Part shown: positions 15,749-24,062 of the stretch, piece by piece
How the letters are laid out: every line of letters starts with the position of its first letter
Position numbering within the stretch: position 1 is the first letter of the stretch
NCBI GenBank assembly: GCA_023229175.1
Contig: JALNZV010000009.1
Span: forward strand, 14,212-78,211
From: Tissierellaceae bacterium
GTDB taxonomy: Bacteria > Bacillota > Clostridia > Tissierellales > Tissierellaceae
Length of the DNA stretch: 64,000 nucleotides
Direction of reading: 5' to 3'
Notes under the pieces: generated by a model
Told to the model about the DNA's origin: nothing
The model's database searches: none
What the model saw: the letters and a program-made list of their open reading frames with translations, nothing else
Translations under genes and position numbers: made by a program

Positions 15749-16336
15749 ATGTATAAAAAGTTAATATTATTTTTGCTAATGGCAGTCCTGGCATTTATCT
15801 ACATAATAAATCCCTATATAGAGGAAAAATTGGCAAGGGAATATGGAGACAAGCTAATAAGATTTCACGTCAGGGCAAACAGCGACAGTAAAGAAGATCA
15901 GGACTTAAAGCTAAAGATAAGAGATGAAATATTGGAAAAAATGGCAGATAAGTTTTTCGGCATAAAATCCCTTAGGGAAGGTAGAGAAGTAATAAATGAA
16001 AATATGGAGGAAATGAAGAGGATTGCAGAAAATATTGTTAAAGGGGAAAATAAAGACTACGAAGTAGATATAAACCTAGGGATAGATAGATTTCCCACTA
16101 GAAAATATGGAAATCTAGTGCTTCCCACAGGAGATTACGAAACCCTTTTAATCACATTGGGAGAGGGGAAGGGAGAAAATTGGTGGTGCGTGATGTTTCC
16201 GCCCCTTTGCTTCATAGACATCACCCATTCCGTGGCAAAGGATGCAGAGAAAGAACTGGATTCTATTTCAGAGGAAGAACCTACCCTAAAGCTAAAGTGG
16301 AAGATACTGGAACTCCTAGATAAACTTAAGAATTAG
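15749..16336 (+). CDS. spoIIR: Stage II sporulation protein R
   Basis: A 195-aa secreted signalling protein. The ATG at 15749 follows GGAGGGAG; the longer frame from 15686 lacks a ribosome site. A signal-anchor segment (about 5-22, LILFLLMAVLAFIYIINPY) precedes the conserved body. Visible motifs are IRFHVRANSDSKEDQDLKLKIRDEI, RKYGNLVLPTGDYETLLITLGEGKGENWWCVMFPPLCFID, which are diagnostic for SpoIIR. In Bacillus it is made in the forespore and activates SpoIIGA, which cleaves pro-sigma-E in the mother cell. It follows the ger operon by 64 bp on the same strand. Confidence 0.94.
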   Translation: MYKKLILFLLMAVLAFIYIINPYIEEKLAREYGDKLIRFHVRANSDSKEDQDLKLKIRDEILEKMADKFFGIKSLREGREVINENMEEMKRIAENIVKGENKDYEVDINLGIDRFPTRKYGNLVLPTGDYETLLITLGEGKGENWWCVMFPPLCFIDITHSVAKDAEKELDSISEEEPTLKLKWKILELLDKLKN

Positions 16337-16418
16337 GTAAAGGGGCTAAGGCACTTTTCCATGTATAAAAAATAGAATTTTACGAAAAATAAGGAAAATG
16401 AAGAAAGGAGAAATTCAC

Positions 16419-17126
16419 TTGAAAAAATTTATTATAATAACCACAGCCTTAACCATGATTTTTCTTTCGATTTTTCTGTTTTTCGGGCCTGAGAATCCTA
16501 AACTCATATCCTCAAATTATACTGTTTTTGCAGAGAGAGTATTGTATTGGGGAACACAGGGCCAAGACGTAAAGACAGTACAAGATAAATTGTCGAGGTG
16601 GGGGTTTTACGATGGAAAAGCAGATGGCATCTACGGTGCCAGGACCTATAGGGCCGTGAGAAAGTTCCAAGCAAAGCACGGGCTGAAGGTAGATGGAGTT
16701 GTGGGGCTGGCAACAGCCAGAGCCTTAGGATTGCCCCATGCCGTCGGTGCAACAGCCTCCGGGGGGGTAAATAGAAGTGCAGATGAATACCTTTTGGCAA
16801 GAGCTATACATGGGGAGGCAAGGGGAGAGCCTTATGTAGGGAAGGTTGCAGTTGCAGCAGTAGTATTAAATAGAACGAGATCTTCCTCATTTCCCAATAC
16901 AATAGCAGGAGTCATATATCAGCCTTTGGCATTTACAGCCGTGGCAGACGGGCAAATAAACCTGACACCAAATATGGACTCCATTAAGGCAGCTAGAGAT
17001 GCCTTAAACGGATGGGATCCTACATATGGATGCCTCTACTACTGGAATCCAGCTACAGCCACGTCAAAATGGATATGGTCTAGGAAAGTGACACTAAAAA
17101 TAGGCAAACACTGGTTTGGAATTTAA
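16419..17126 (+). CDS. sleB: Spore cortex-lytic enzyme SleB
   Basis: A 235-aa protein. TTG at 16419, with AAAGGAG 8 nt upstream, is favoured over ATG at 16398, whose ribosome site is too close. A signal peptide (about 1-30) is followed by a peptidoglycan-binding domain: WGTQGQDVKTVQDKLSRWGFYDGKADGIYGARTYRAVRKFQ. The C-terminal hydrolase domain is of the SleB/Hydrolase_2 type: LLARAIHGEARGEPYVGKVAVAAVVLNR, with the catalytic Glu in HGEARGE, then AFTAVADGQ and YYWNP. SleB is a lytic transglycosylase that depolymerises spore cortex during germination. The overlapping ypeB gene encodes its usual partner. Confidence 0.94.
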   Translation: MKKFIIITTALTMIFLSIFLFFGPENPKLISSNYTVFAERVLYWGTQGQDVKTVQDKLSRWGFYDGKADGIYGARTYRAVRKFQAKHGLKVDGVVGLATARALGLPHAVGATASGGVNRSADEYLLARAIHGEARGEPYVGKVAVAAVVLNRTRSSSFPNTIAGVIYQPLAFTAVADGQINLTPNMDSIKAARDALNGWDPTYGCLYYWNPATATSKWIWSRKVTLKIGKHWFGI

Positions 17127-17142
17127 AGAAAGGAAGGCAGAT

Positions 17143-18510
17143 ATGAAAAATAGAAAACACCTCATACCTCCAGCCATACTAGCCCTATTACTTGTAGCTG
17201 CATTGGTCTGGGGATATAATCAAAATCAAATAAGAAAGCAACATGAAATAACATTGGAAAACTACTACCAAAGGCTATTTTTTGACGTAAAAAAACACAT
17301 TGAAAATGTCCAAGTAAATCTATCTAAGGCACTTGTAGCAAATTCAAAGGAACGAAATGTGCTGCTGTTTTCTCAAATCGTCAGCGAAGCCACATCCGCC
17401 CATTCAAAGCTGGGACAGATGCCGCTAACCCATGCAGAAGTAGCTAATACGGAAAAGTTTCTCAATCAGGCAGCAGATTATTCTACATTTCTAATACAAA
17501 GGCATCTCCAAGGTGAAGAAATAACTGAAGAACAAAGAGAAGCTCTAAATGGGCTTCAGGGTAATTCAGCTAGATTTAATGGGGAATTAGAAAACATTCA
17601 GGGAAGCCTATCCGATCAAAACTTCTTATTGGGCTCCATGAGCAACAATCAGGGGGGTGAAATAGAAGAGGCAAATGCAAATATATTTCAAACATCATTG
17701 GTACAGTTAGACAAAGAATTTTCAAAGACGCCAGAGTTAATATACGATGGACCCTTTGCAGATCAAATGGTAAATAGAAAACCTGTGGGGCTTACAGGAA
17801 ACGACGTATCCTTAGAAGATGCTGCTAAAATAGCCCAAGAATTTTTAGGCGAAGTGTCCATAGGCGGGATTGAGGCATTTGAAGCAGGGGAACACGTAGA
17901 CGAATCGAGGATACCCGCCTATACGTTTAACGTATTTTCTCAAAGTCAAAACGAGGATATGGCAATTTACCTAGGAGTGTCTAAAAAGGGAGGTAAAGTA
18001 ATATGGATGGCAAATCCTAGGCCAGTAACAGGTGGTAAGATGTCCGTAAAAGACGCAGAGGAAAGGGCAAAGAGGTATTTACAAGACAAGGGATTATTTA
18101 ATATGGAACCAAACTACTCCCTGAAATACGATGGGGGCGTATTATTTACCTTTACCAATACCCAAGATGACGTGATAATTTATCCTGACTTAATCAAAGT
18201 AAAGGTAGCCCTAGATACTGGAGAAATAGTTGGGTTTGATGCCTCTGCATATTATATGAACCACAAGGATAGAACCATAACAGATCCTCATTTGGACCAA
18301 GGAGGAGCCAGGGCAAAGGTAAAGGAAAACTTTGTTATAGACTCTACTCGTCTGGCCATTATACCTAAGGGAAAAGACGAGGTATTATGCTATGAATTCA
18401 AGGGCAAACACAATCAGGGAGACTTTATAGTCTATATAAATGCACTAGACGGATCAGAGGAACAAATACTTCAAATAATTCAAGATGAAAACGGCACATT
18501 GACGTTTTAA
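17143..18510 (+). CDS. ypeB: Germination protein YpeB
   Basis: A 455-aa protein starting at ATG 17143 (AAAGGAAGG upstream), 16 bp after sleB. A membrane anchor lies at about residues 8-26 (PAILALLLVAALVWGYN). An N-terminal helical domain follows, then three PepSY-type domains: DVSLEDAAKIAQEFLG, MSVKDAEERAKRYLQDKG, and a third region near ARAKVKENFVIDSTRLAIIPKGKDEVLCYEF. YpeB stabilises and localises SleB in the spore. The pair order sleB-ypeB is conserved in Firmicutes. A terminator follows at once. Confidence 0.94.
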   Translation: MKNRKHLIPPAILALLLVAALVWGYNQNQIRKQHEITLENYYQRLFFDVKKHIENVQVNLSKALVANSKERNVLLFSQIVSEATSAHSKLGQMPLTHAEVANTEKFLNQAADYSTFLIQRHLQGEEITEEQREALNGLQGNSARFNGELENIQGSLSDQNFLLGSMSNNQGGEIEEANANIFQTSLVQLDKEFSKTPELIYDGPFADQMVNRKPVGLTGNDVSLEDAAKIAQEFLGEVSIGGIEAFEAGEHVDESRIPAYTFNVFSQSQNEDMAIYLGVSKKGGKVIWMANPRPVTGGKMSVKDAEERAKRYLQDKGLFNMEPNYSLKYDGGVLFTFTNTQDDVIIYPDLIKVKVALDTGEIVGFDASAYYMNHKDRTITDPHLDQGGARAKVKENFVIDSTRLAIIPKGKDEVLCYEFKGKHNQGDFIVYINALDGSEEQILQIIQDENGTLTF

Positions 18511-18514
18511 GGGG

Positions 18515-18545
18515 AGAACATTCCTGCGGGAGTGTTCTTTTTTTT
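18515..18545 (+). terminator. Intrinsic terminator of sleB-ypeB
   Basis: AGAACATTCC pairs with GGAGTGTTCT around TGCG, followed by T8 (18538-18545). Confidence 0.92.
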
Positions 18546-18566
18546 CGTCAAAACAATTGCAGGTTG

Positions 18567-18575
18567 TGATATAAT
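18567..18575 (+). promoter_or_regulatory. Extended -10 promoter for murI
   Basis: TGATATAAT (TG-N-TATAAT) lies 33 bp before the murI start, in the same sequence context as the ispE promoter. Confidence 0.6.
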
Positions 18576-18608
18576 AAATAAACAAGATTATTTTTTAGGG
18601 GTGATTAA

Positions 18609-19412
18609 ATGGATAATAGACCCATAGGGGTGTTTGACTCGGGAATAGGGGGACTAACTGTGCTAAAGGAAATAATCGAGCAGCTTCCAGGGGAAGACAT
18701 AGTATATCTTGGCGATACAGCCCGCATTCCCTACGGTACCAGATCAAAAGAAACAGTAATAAAATACGTACTGGAATCCTTTGAATTTCTAATGTCGAAA
18801 AACATCAAGGCAATAGTCATAGCCTGCAATACAGCATCCTCATTGGCACTAAAAGAAGCGAGGGAAAGGTTTGACATACCCATATTGGGAGTAGTAGAAC
18901 CGGGAGCCAAGGCAGCAGTCGGCAGCACAAAAAACAATACCATCGGAGTAATAGGTACAGAAGGCACCATAAACTCGGGCTCCTATGACAAAACCATCAG
19001 AGAGCTACTGCCTACGGCAGAGATAATCGGCATACCATGTCCATTATTTGTACCCATAGTAGAGGAAGGTTGGGAAAACACAGATGTAGCGTATATCACA
19101 GCCCAAAAATATCTTTTGGAACTGAAAGAGCACAATATAGACACCTTAGTGCTGGGCTGCACCCACTATCCAGTCCTTAGGTATACTATCGGCAAGGTCC
19201 TAGGGGACAAAGTGACCTTAGTCAACCCTGCCTATGAAACTGCAAAGCTAACTAAAAATACCTTAAAGGAGCTAAATCTTCTAAATGAAAAGCTGGACGA
19301 AGGCATATACAAATACTTCGTAAGCGACGACCCAGAGAAGTTTAAGCGTATTGGAGGAAATTTAATCAGGAAGCAAATAGGGACAGTGGAGAAGGTAGAA
19401 CTAGATATTTAG
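18609..19412 (+). CDS. murI: Glutamate racemase
   Basis: A 267-aa protein of normal length. It opens with PIGVFDSGIGGLTVLKEI, then LGDTARIPYGTRSKE. The two catalytic cysteines lie in IACNTASSLA and LGCTHYPVL. The enzyme interconverts L- and D-glutamate in the cytosol and supplies D-Glu for peptidoglycan. It has its own promoter after the ypeB terminator. Downstream there is no clear hairpin terminator, but the region is filled with 228-bp repeats that contain strong hairpins. Confidence 0.96.
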   Translation: MDNRPIGVFDSGIGGLTVLKEIIEQLPGEDIVYLGDTARIPYGTRSKETVIKYVLESFEFLMSKNIKAIVIACNTASSLALKEARERFDIPILGVVEPGAKAAVGSTKNNTIGVIGTEGTINSGSYDKTIRELLPTAEIIGIPCPLFVPIVEEGWENTDVAYITAQKYLLELKEHNIDTLVLGCTHYPVLRYTIGKVLGDKVTLVNPAYETAKLTKNTLKELNLLNEKLDEGIYKYFVSDDPEKFKRIGGNLIRKQIGTVEKVELDI

Positions 19413-19425
19413 ATATAATTGCAGA

Positions 19426-19653
19426 CTTTACTTCTTCAAACTTTGAACTAGGCGGATAGTTTTAATCAATTTATGAATATTCCCTTGGATTTAAGCCTAT
19501 CATCCAATAATGTATTTATATAGATAGATAAATTGAATTAAATAAGAGCCGACATTGAGAAGGTTGACTAGAAGTATCCCCTAAGTAAAAAACTTGAAAG
19601 GGAGCGCACTGTTTGAGCGAAGCGAGTTTGCGGCCCTAGTTTTTTACGTGGGG
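19426..19653 (+). repeat. 228-bp structured direct repeat, copy 1
   Basis: The first of two full tandem copies, beginning CTTTACTTCTTCAAACTTTG. Its 3' third (19578-19653) folds into a long hairpin: CCCC with GGGG, and GTAAAAAACT with AGTTTTTTAC at the base, then AGGG with CCCT. The apical part contains TTTGAGCGAAGCGAGTTTG. No credible open frame was seen. The gene-free stretch from murI to the activator gene consists mainly of these repeats. Confidence 0.9.
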
Positions 19654-19881
19654 CTTTACTTCTTCAAACTTTGAACTAGGCGGATAGTTTTAATCAATTT
19701 ATGAATATTCCCTTGGATTTAAGCCTATCATCCAATAATTTTTTTATGCAGATAGATAAATTGAATTAAATAAGAGCCGACATTGAGAAGGTTGACTAGA
19801 AGTATCCCCTAAGTAAAAAACTTGAAAGGGAGCGCACTGTTTGAGCGAAGCGAGTTTGCGTCCCTAGTTTTTTACGTGGGG
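19654..19881 (+). repeat. 228-bp structured direct repeat, copy 2
   Basis: Nearly identical to copy 1 and directly joined to it. Differences seen are a few bases near 19738-19756 (a T-run replacing a TATATA-like stretch) and one base in the hairpin (GCGTCCC for GCGGCCC). The terminal hairpin is preserved. Confidence 0.9.
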
Positions 19882-19945
19882 CTTTACTTCTTCAAACTTT
19901 GAACTAGGCGGGACGTTTTAATCAATTTATGAATATTCCATTAGA
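19882..19945 (+). repeat. 228-bp repeat, truncated copy 3
   Basis: About the first 64 bases of the unit, then the match fades (GGCGGGACG for GGCGGATAG, ATTCCATTAGA for ATTCCCTTGGA). The hairpin part is missing. Confidence 0.85.
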
Positions 19946-19976
19946 CATAAATAAGAATGTAAACAATCGGAATATC

Positions 19977-20013
19977 TGCCGAGTATTAGGCACTTAATGC
20001 CCAGTATTGAGCA
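19977..20013 (+). promoter_or_regulatory. Tandem TGCC-N8-GGCA operator upstream of the sigma-54 activator gene
   Basis: Two inverted repeats, TGCC-N8-GGCA at 19977-19992 and TGCC-N8-AGCA at 19998-20013. Their centres are 21 bp apart, so they lie on the same face of the helix. They end 16 bp before the activator start codon, which suggests autoregulation. Related sites occur before the kdd promoter. Confidence 0.7.
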
Positions 20014-20029
20014 ATAGAGAGGTGGTAAA

Positions 20030-21415
20030 ATGAAGGACTTATTTTTTAGAGAAAACATAATGGAAATATTGGACTATTTAGAAGAAGGCCTCCACATCAT
20101 AGACAAAAACGGCATAATAGTATATTACAATAAGTTTGCTCAAGGAATAGACGGAGTAGAATCCGAAAAAGTAGTGGGAAGACATCTCCTAGAAGTCTAC
20201 CCTTCGCTTACAGAGGAAACCAGCACATTGCTAACAGTAATTCGCACAGGAGAGCCAATATATAAAAAGGAGCAGACATTTTTAAACTATAAAGGGGAGA
20301 AAATAACCACCATAAATACGTCAATTCCCATAACTAGCAAGGGCAAAATACTAGGTGCATTGGAAATATCAAAGGACATAACCACCGTAAGAGAAATGTC
20401 TGAGAAAATAGTAGAATTGCAGGATAGGTTATATAACAATAAAAAGAAAAGCAGCAAGGAAAATAAATCAAAAGCATCTGCATACTTTACCCTATTGGAT
20501 ATAGTAGGAGAGAACAAAGAAATGCTTAGGCTAAAGTCCCTGGCACTTAAAGCCGCGGAAACAGATGTATCCATACTTATATCGGGAGATACGGGAACAG
20601 GTAAGGAACTATTTGTCCATTCAATCCACAATGCCAGCCCTAGAAAAAATAAGCCCTTCATAGCCCAGAACTGTGCTGCACTTCCAGCGAATTTACTTGA
20701 GGGAATACTGTTTGGAACCATAAAAGGTGGTTTTACGGGAGCAGAAGATAGGCCCGGCCTATTTGAATTGGCACATGGAGGGACACTTTTCTTAGATGAA
20801 ATCAATTCCATGCCCTTAGAATTACAATCAAAACTCCTTAGGGTAATACAAGACGGCTGTATCAGAAGGGTAGGAGCTACCAATACCATGGAAGTAAACG
20901 TAAGGATAATAGCAGCTACAAATATTCCACCAGAAGAAGCCCTAGAAAGAAGACAGATAAGGAGAGACCTTTATTATAGATTAAATGTAATATCCTTTCA
21001 TATTCCACCATTAAAAGAAAGAAAAGACGACATACCAATACTAACCAACTATTTCATAGACAAATTCAATAAAAAACTTAACAAAAACGTCAAAGGAGTA
21101 TCAGAAGATGTCCTAAGGATATTTAAAAATTACCAATGGGAGGGGAATGTAAGAGAATTAGAACATTTAATTGAGGGAATTATGAGTATATCAGATACAG
21201 AATATATAGATGTGGAAGATTTAACCTATAAATTTAGGCAAAGAAAAAGTCCTAGTATTTACGACATGGCTTTATCGGAAATCCTAGAAGAGACGGAAAG
21301 AGCCATAATCAGAGATGCCCTAAAGCAGACAAATGGCAACATCACCCATACAGCAGAATTACTAAAGATGCCTAGGCAGACATTGCAATACAGACTCCAG
21401 AAATTGGAGCTATAA
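20030..21415 (+). CDS. PAS-domain sigma-54-dependent transcriptional activator of the lysine-fermentation operon
   Basis: A 461-aa enhancer-binding protein. A PAS sensor domain (about 8-118; GLHIIDKNGIIVYYN) is followed by a short coiled linker and the AAA+ domain. The AAA+ domain has Walker A GDTGTGKE (186-193), the sigma-54 contact loop GGFTGA (233-238; the family consensus is GAFTGA), and Walker B TLFLDEI (252-258). The C-terminal Fis-type helix-turn-helix is HTAELLKMPRQTLQYRLQKL. GAGAGGTGG lies 4 nt before the ATG. The gene sits directly upstream of a sigma-54 promoter and the kdd-kam operon, so control of lysine breakdown is the obvious inference. The PAS ligand is unknown. Confidence 0.9.
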   Translation: MKDLFFRENIMEILDYLEEGLHIIDKNGIIVYYNKFAQGIDGVESEKVVGRHLLEVYPSLTEETSTLLTVIRTGEPIYKKEQTFLNYKGEKITTINTSIPITSKGKILGALEISKDITTVREMSEKIVELQDRLYNNKKKSSKENKSKASAYFTLLDIVGENKEMLRLKSLALKAAETDVSILISGDTGTGKELFVHSIHNASPRKNKPFIAQNCAALPANLLEGILFGTIKGGFTGAEDRPGLFELAHGGTLFLDEINSMPLELQSKLLRVIQDGCIRRVGATNTMEVNVRIIAATNIPPEEALERRQIRRDLYYRLNVISFHIPPLKERKDDIPILTNYFIDKFNKKLNKNVKGVSEDVLRIFKNYQWEGNVRELEHLIEGIMSISDTEYIDVEDLTYKFRQRKSPSIYDMALSEILEETERAIIRDALKQTNGNITHTAELLKMPRQTLQYRLQKLEL

Positions 21416-21434
21416 GCGGATAAGAATATACTAT

Positions 21435-21471
21435 TGCCTAAATTTGGGCAGCGATATCGCAAAATTGTGCA
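21435..21471 (+). promoter_or_regulatory. Upstream activator sites for the kdd promoter
   Basis: TGCC-N8-GGCA at 21435-21450, with a weaker copy at 21456-21471 (10 of 16 positions match) exactly 21 bp further. This repeats the arrangement found before the activator gene. The site lies about 145 bp upstream of the -24/-12 promoter, a normal enhancer distance. The perfect palindrome GCGATATCGC (21451-21460) overlaps the second site. Confidence 0.65.
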
Positions 21472-21545
21472 AGAACTCCTTCAAATTGTATGAGGAAGTC
21501 ATAAATCTGACGGAAACCCATTCAAATCATCGTTTTTTCATTCAC

Positions 21546-21582
21546 AATCACCTTATTTTACTTAAAACTAAGGTGATTTTTT
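21546..21582 (+). terminator. Intrinsic terminator of the activator gene
   Basis: AATCACCTTA (21546-21555) pairs with TAAGGTGATT (21569-21578), followed by a T-run. It ends just upstream of the -24 box. Confidence 0.88.
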
Positions 21583-21585
21583 ATT

Positions 21586-21601
21586 TGGCATAAAACTTGC
21601 A
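21586..21601 (+). promoter_or_regulatory. Sigma-54 (-24/-12) promoter of the kdd-kam operon
   Basis: TGGCAT-N5-TTGCA. The invariant GG (21587-21588) and GC (21599-21600) are separated by 10 bp, the canonical spacing. Transcription should start near 21612. Confidence 0.9.
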
Positions 21602-21621
21602 TTATTTAATACAGAGAACAA

Positions 21622-21717
21622 TGGCTAGGAAAGCAAAAGTGAACATGTGCAGGAGCACTAATACAGGTTAAGGAATGCTATGTATATTTTAGCACAGACA
21701 CCGACGATTCTTAGCCA
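21622..21717 (+). ncRNA. Candidate structured 5' leader of the kdd-kam mRNA
   Basis: TGGCTAGGAA (21622-21631) can pair with TTCTTAGCCA (21708-21717) over 10 bp with one G-U, closing a 96-nt domain. Inside are the small hairpins GTGC-AGGA-GCAC and TGCTA with TAGCA. It fits no riboswitch class I know, including lysine and cobalamin. It ends 33 nt before the kdd start. Confidence 0.4.
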
Positions 21718-21750
21718 AATGAAGCAAAAAATACTGAGGAGGGATGCCAA

Positions 21751-22788
21751 TTGAAAAAAGGATGTCCATACGGCACACATAGGGTCATAGAACCAGAAGG
21801 AGTGCTGCCACAACCAGCATTAAAAATCGACAACGACATGGAAATTTATGACAATGAGATACTTATCGATGTACAGACACTGAACGTCGACTCAGCAAGT
21901 TTTACCCAAATAAAAGAGCAGGCAAATGGAGATTTAGAAGAGATAAAAAAGATTATGAAAGGCATTGTAGCAGATAAAGGAAAACACCAAAACCCAGTTA
22001 CAGGTTCAGGTGGAATGTTAATAGGTACAGTTGAAAAGATTGGACCAGCTCTAGAGGGAAAGACTGATTTAAAAGTAGGAGACAAAATCGCAACATTAGT
22101 ATCCTTGTCCCTAACACCCCTTCGCATAGACGAATTTAAAGAAATAAGATCAGAAGTAGATCAAGTAGATATAGTAGGAAAAGCAATACTATTCGAATCA
22201 GGCATATATGCAATAATACCAAAGGATTTGCCAGAGAATTTGGCATTATCAGTATTAGATGTGGCAGGAGCACCAGCACAGACGGCAAAACTTGTAAAAC
22301 CAGGAGATACAGTAGTAGTCATAGGAGGTACGGGCAAATCGGGTATGCTTTGTCTATATGAGGCAAAGAAAAGGGCAGGAGTCACAGGAAATGTAATATG
22401 TATCGGTTCCAGAGATAAGACACTTCAAAGAGTAAAAGATGCCAACCTAGCAGATGTATATATTAAGGCAAATGCCACCAATGCAGTTGAAATACTTGAA
22501 AAGATAAAAGAAGCAACAAATGGCGAAATGGCAGATATAGTAATTAATACAGTAAATATACCAAATACCGAGATGTCCAGTATACTGAGCTGTAAGGACA
22601 GAGGAACAGTGTATTTCTTTAGCATGGCTACCAGCTTTACAAAAGCTGCCCTAGGAGCGGAAGGAGTAGGCAAAGACGTAACTATGATTGTAGGTAATGG
22701 CTACACAAAGGATCACGCCGCCATATCATTAGAACTTATGAGAGAGTCGGAAACCTTAAGAAAGATTTTTACAGAGCTTTATGCTTAG
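21751..22788 (+). CDS. kdd: L-erythro-3,5-diaminohexanoate dehydrogenase
   Basis: A 345-aa protein with TTG start; GAGGAGGG lies 7 nt upstream and the N-terminus KKGCPYGTHRVIEPEGVLPQPA is typical of Kdd. It has a Rossmann NAD-binding core, DTVVVIGGTGKSGMLCLYEAKKR. The enzyme oxidises 3,5-diaminohexanoate to 5-amino-3-oxohexanoate with release of ammonia, a mid-pathway step of clostridial lysine fermentation. It is the first gene after the sigma-54 promoter. Its product is used by Kce, whose gene is not in this window. Confidence 0.93.
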   Translation: MKKGCPYGTHRVIEPEGVLPQPALKIDNDMEIYDNEILIDVQTLNVDSASFTQIKEQANGDLEEIKKIMKGIVADKGKHQNPVTGSGGMLIGTVEKIGPALEGKTDLKVGDKIATLVSLSLTPLRIDEFKEIRSEVDQVDIVGKAILFESGIYAIIPKDLPENLALSVLDVAGAPAQTAKLVKPGDTVVVIGGTGKSGMLCLYEAKKRAGVTGNVICIGSRDKTLQRVKDANLADVYIKANATNAVEILEKIKEATNGEMADIVINTVNIPNTEMSSILSCKDRGTVYFFSMATSFTKAALGAEGVGKDVTMIVGNGYTKDHAAISLELMRESETLRKIFTELYA

Positions 22789-22812
22789 AAACCTAAAAAG
22801 GAGTTGTTAAAA

Positions 22813-24051
22813 GTGCGTAATTTTAAAGATATTGAAATTTGGAAGGACGTTACCCAAGAGCAATGGGATGACTGGAAATGGCAAGTAAGAAATAGAATTA
22901 CAGACGTAGAGACTTTGGGCAAGGTAATCAACCTTACAGAAAAGGAAAAAGAAGATATAGGCGAAGTAATGACGAAATTTAGGGCTGCCATCACGCCGTA
23001 TTACGCTTCATTAATGGACCCAGACGACCCACATTGCCCAGTGAGAATGCAGGCAGTACCGACCATATCTGAAACCCATATTAGCTCCGCAGACTTAGTG
23101 GATCCATTGGACGAAGACGAGGACTCACCAGTAGATGGAATAACCCATAGGTATCCAGACAGAGTACTATTTCTAATAACAGACCAATGCTCCATGTACT
23201 GTAGACACTGTACCAGAAGAAGATTTGCAGGGCAGCACGACATGGGAGTTCCAAGGGATAAAATCAACGCAGGTATAGAATACATCAGAAATACGCCACA
23301 AGTAAGGGACGTACTCCTATCAGGTGGAGATGCCCTATTGGTATCAGACGATTTACTAGAGTATATCGTAAAAAGCCTAAGGGAAATCCCCCATGTGGAA
23401 ATCATAAGAATCGGATCCCGTACACCAGTAGTTATGCCGCAAAGGATTACAGACGATTTAGTAAATATGCTGAAGAAATACCATCCAGTATGGCTAAATA
23501 CTCACTTTAACCATCCAAAGGAAATAACGCCTACATCCATAGCCGCCAATGAAAAGATGGCAAATGCAGGTATCCCCCTAGGAAACCAGTCAGTACTATT
23601 GAGGGGAGTCAACGACTGTCCAGAGACCATGAAGGAATTAGTCCACGGATTAGTCAAGATGAGAGTAAGGCCTTATTACATCTACCAATGCGACCTGTCC
23701 TTAGGTATAGAGCACTTTAGGACAAAAGTTTCAAAGGGTATAGAAATCATCGAATCCCTACGAGGACATACATCGGGATTTGCAGTGCCAACATTTGTAG
23801 TAGACGCCCCTGGCGGTGGAGGTAAAATCCCAGTAATGCCGCAATACGTAATCTCTCAGTCTCCAAATAAAGTAGTATTGAGAAATTACGAGGGAATAAT
23901 CACCACATATACAGAGCCAGACTATATAGACGAAGGCTGCAAAGACAAAAAAGAATCCACATCCACAGGAGTAGCCAGCCTATTCGAAGGCCCAGAAGTT
24001 AAATACCTAGAGCCAAGCTACCTAGAGAGAAGGCATAGGGGAGACAAGTAA
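22813..24051 (+). CDS. kamA: Lysine 2,3-aminomutase
   Basis: A 412-aa radical-SAM enzyme. GTG at 22813 is chosen because AAAGGAG is 9 nt upstream; an in-frame TTG at 22804 touches the ribosome site. The Fe-S motif is CSMYCRHC (Cys126, Cys130, Cys133), followed by TRRRFAG. The PLP-binding lysine lies in DAPGGGGKIPVMPQ. The N-terminal WKDVTQEQWDDWKWQVRNRI is the family opening. The enzyme converts L-lysine to L-beta-lysine in the cytosol, the first step of the fermentation. Confidence 0.96.
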   Translation: MRNFKDIEIWKDVTQEQWDDWKWQVRNRITDVETLGKVINLTEKEKEDIGEVMTKFRAAITPYYASLMDPDDPHCPVRMQAVPTISETHISSADLVDPLDEDEDSPVDGITHRYPDRVLFLITDQCSMYCRHCTRRRFAGQHDMGVPRDKINAGIEYIRNTPQVRDVLLSGGDALLVSDDLLEYIVKSLREIPHVEIIRIGSRTPVVMPQRITDDLVNMLKKYHPVWLNTHFNHPKEITPTSIAANEKMANAGIPLGNQSVLLRGVNDCPETMKELVHGLVKMRVRPYYIYQCDLSLGIEHFRTKVSKGIEIIESLRGHTSGFAVPTFVVDAPGGGGKIPVMPQYVISQSPNKVVLRNYEGIITTYTEPDYIDEGCKDKKESTSTGVASLFEGPEVKYLEPSYLERRHRGDK

Positions 24052-24062
24052 AGGAGTAATAT

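Noticed and set aside
19426..19945. CRISPR array
   Set aside because: The units are 228 bp and directly joined, with no spacer/repeat alternation of CRISPR size.
21602..21750. Lysine or cobalamin riboswitch before kdd
   Set aside because: No B12 box and no lysine-riboswitch core were found; the leader is only about 140 nt.
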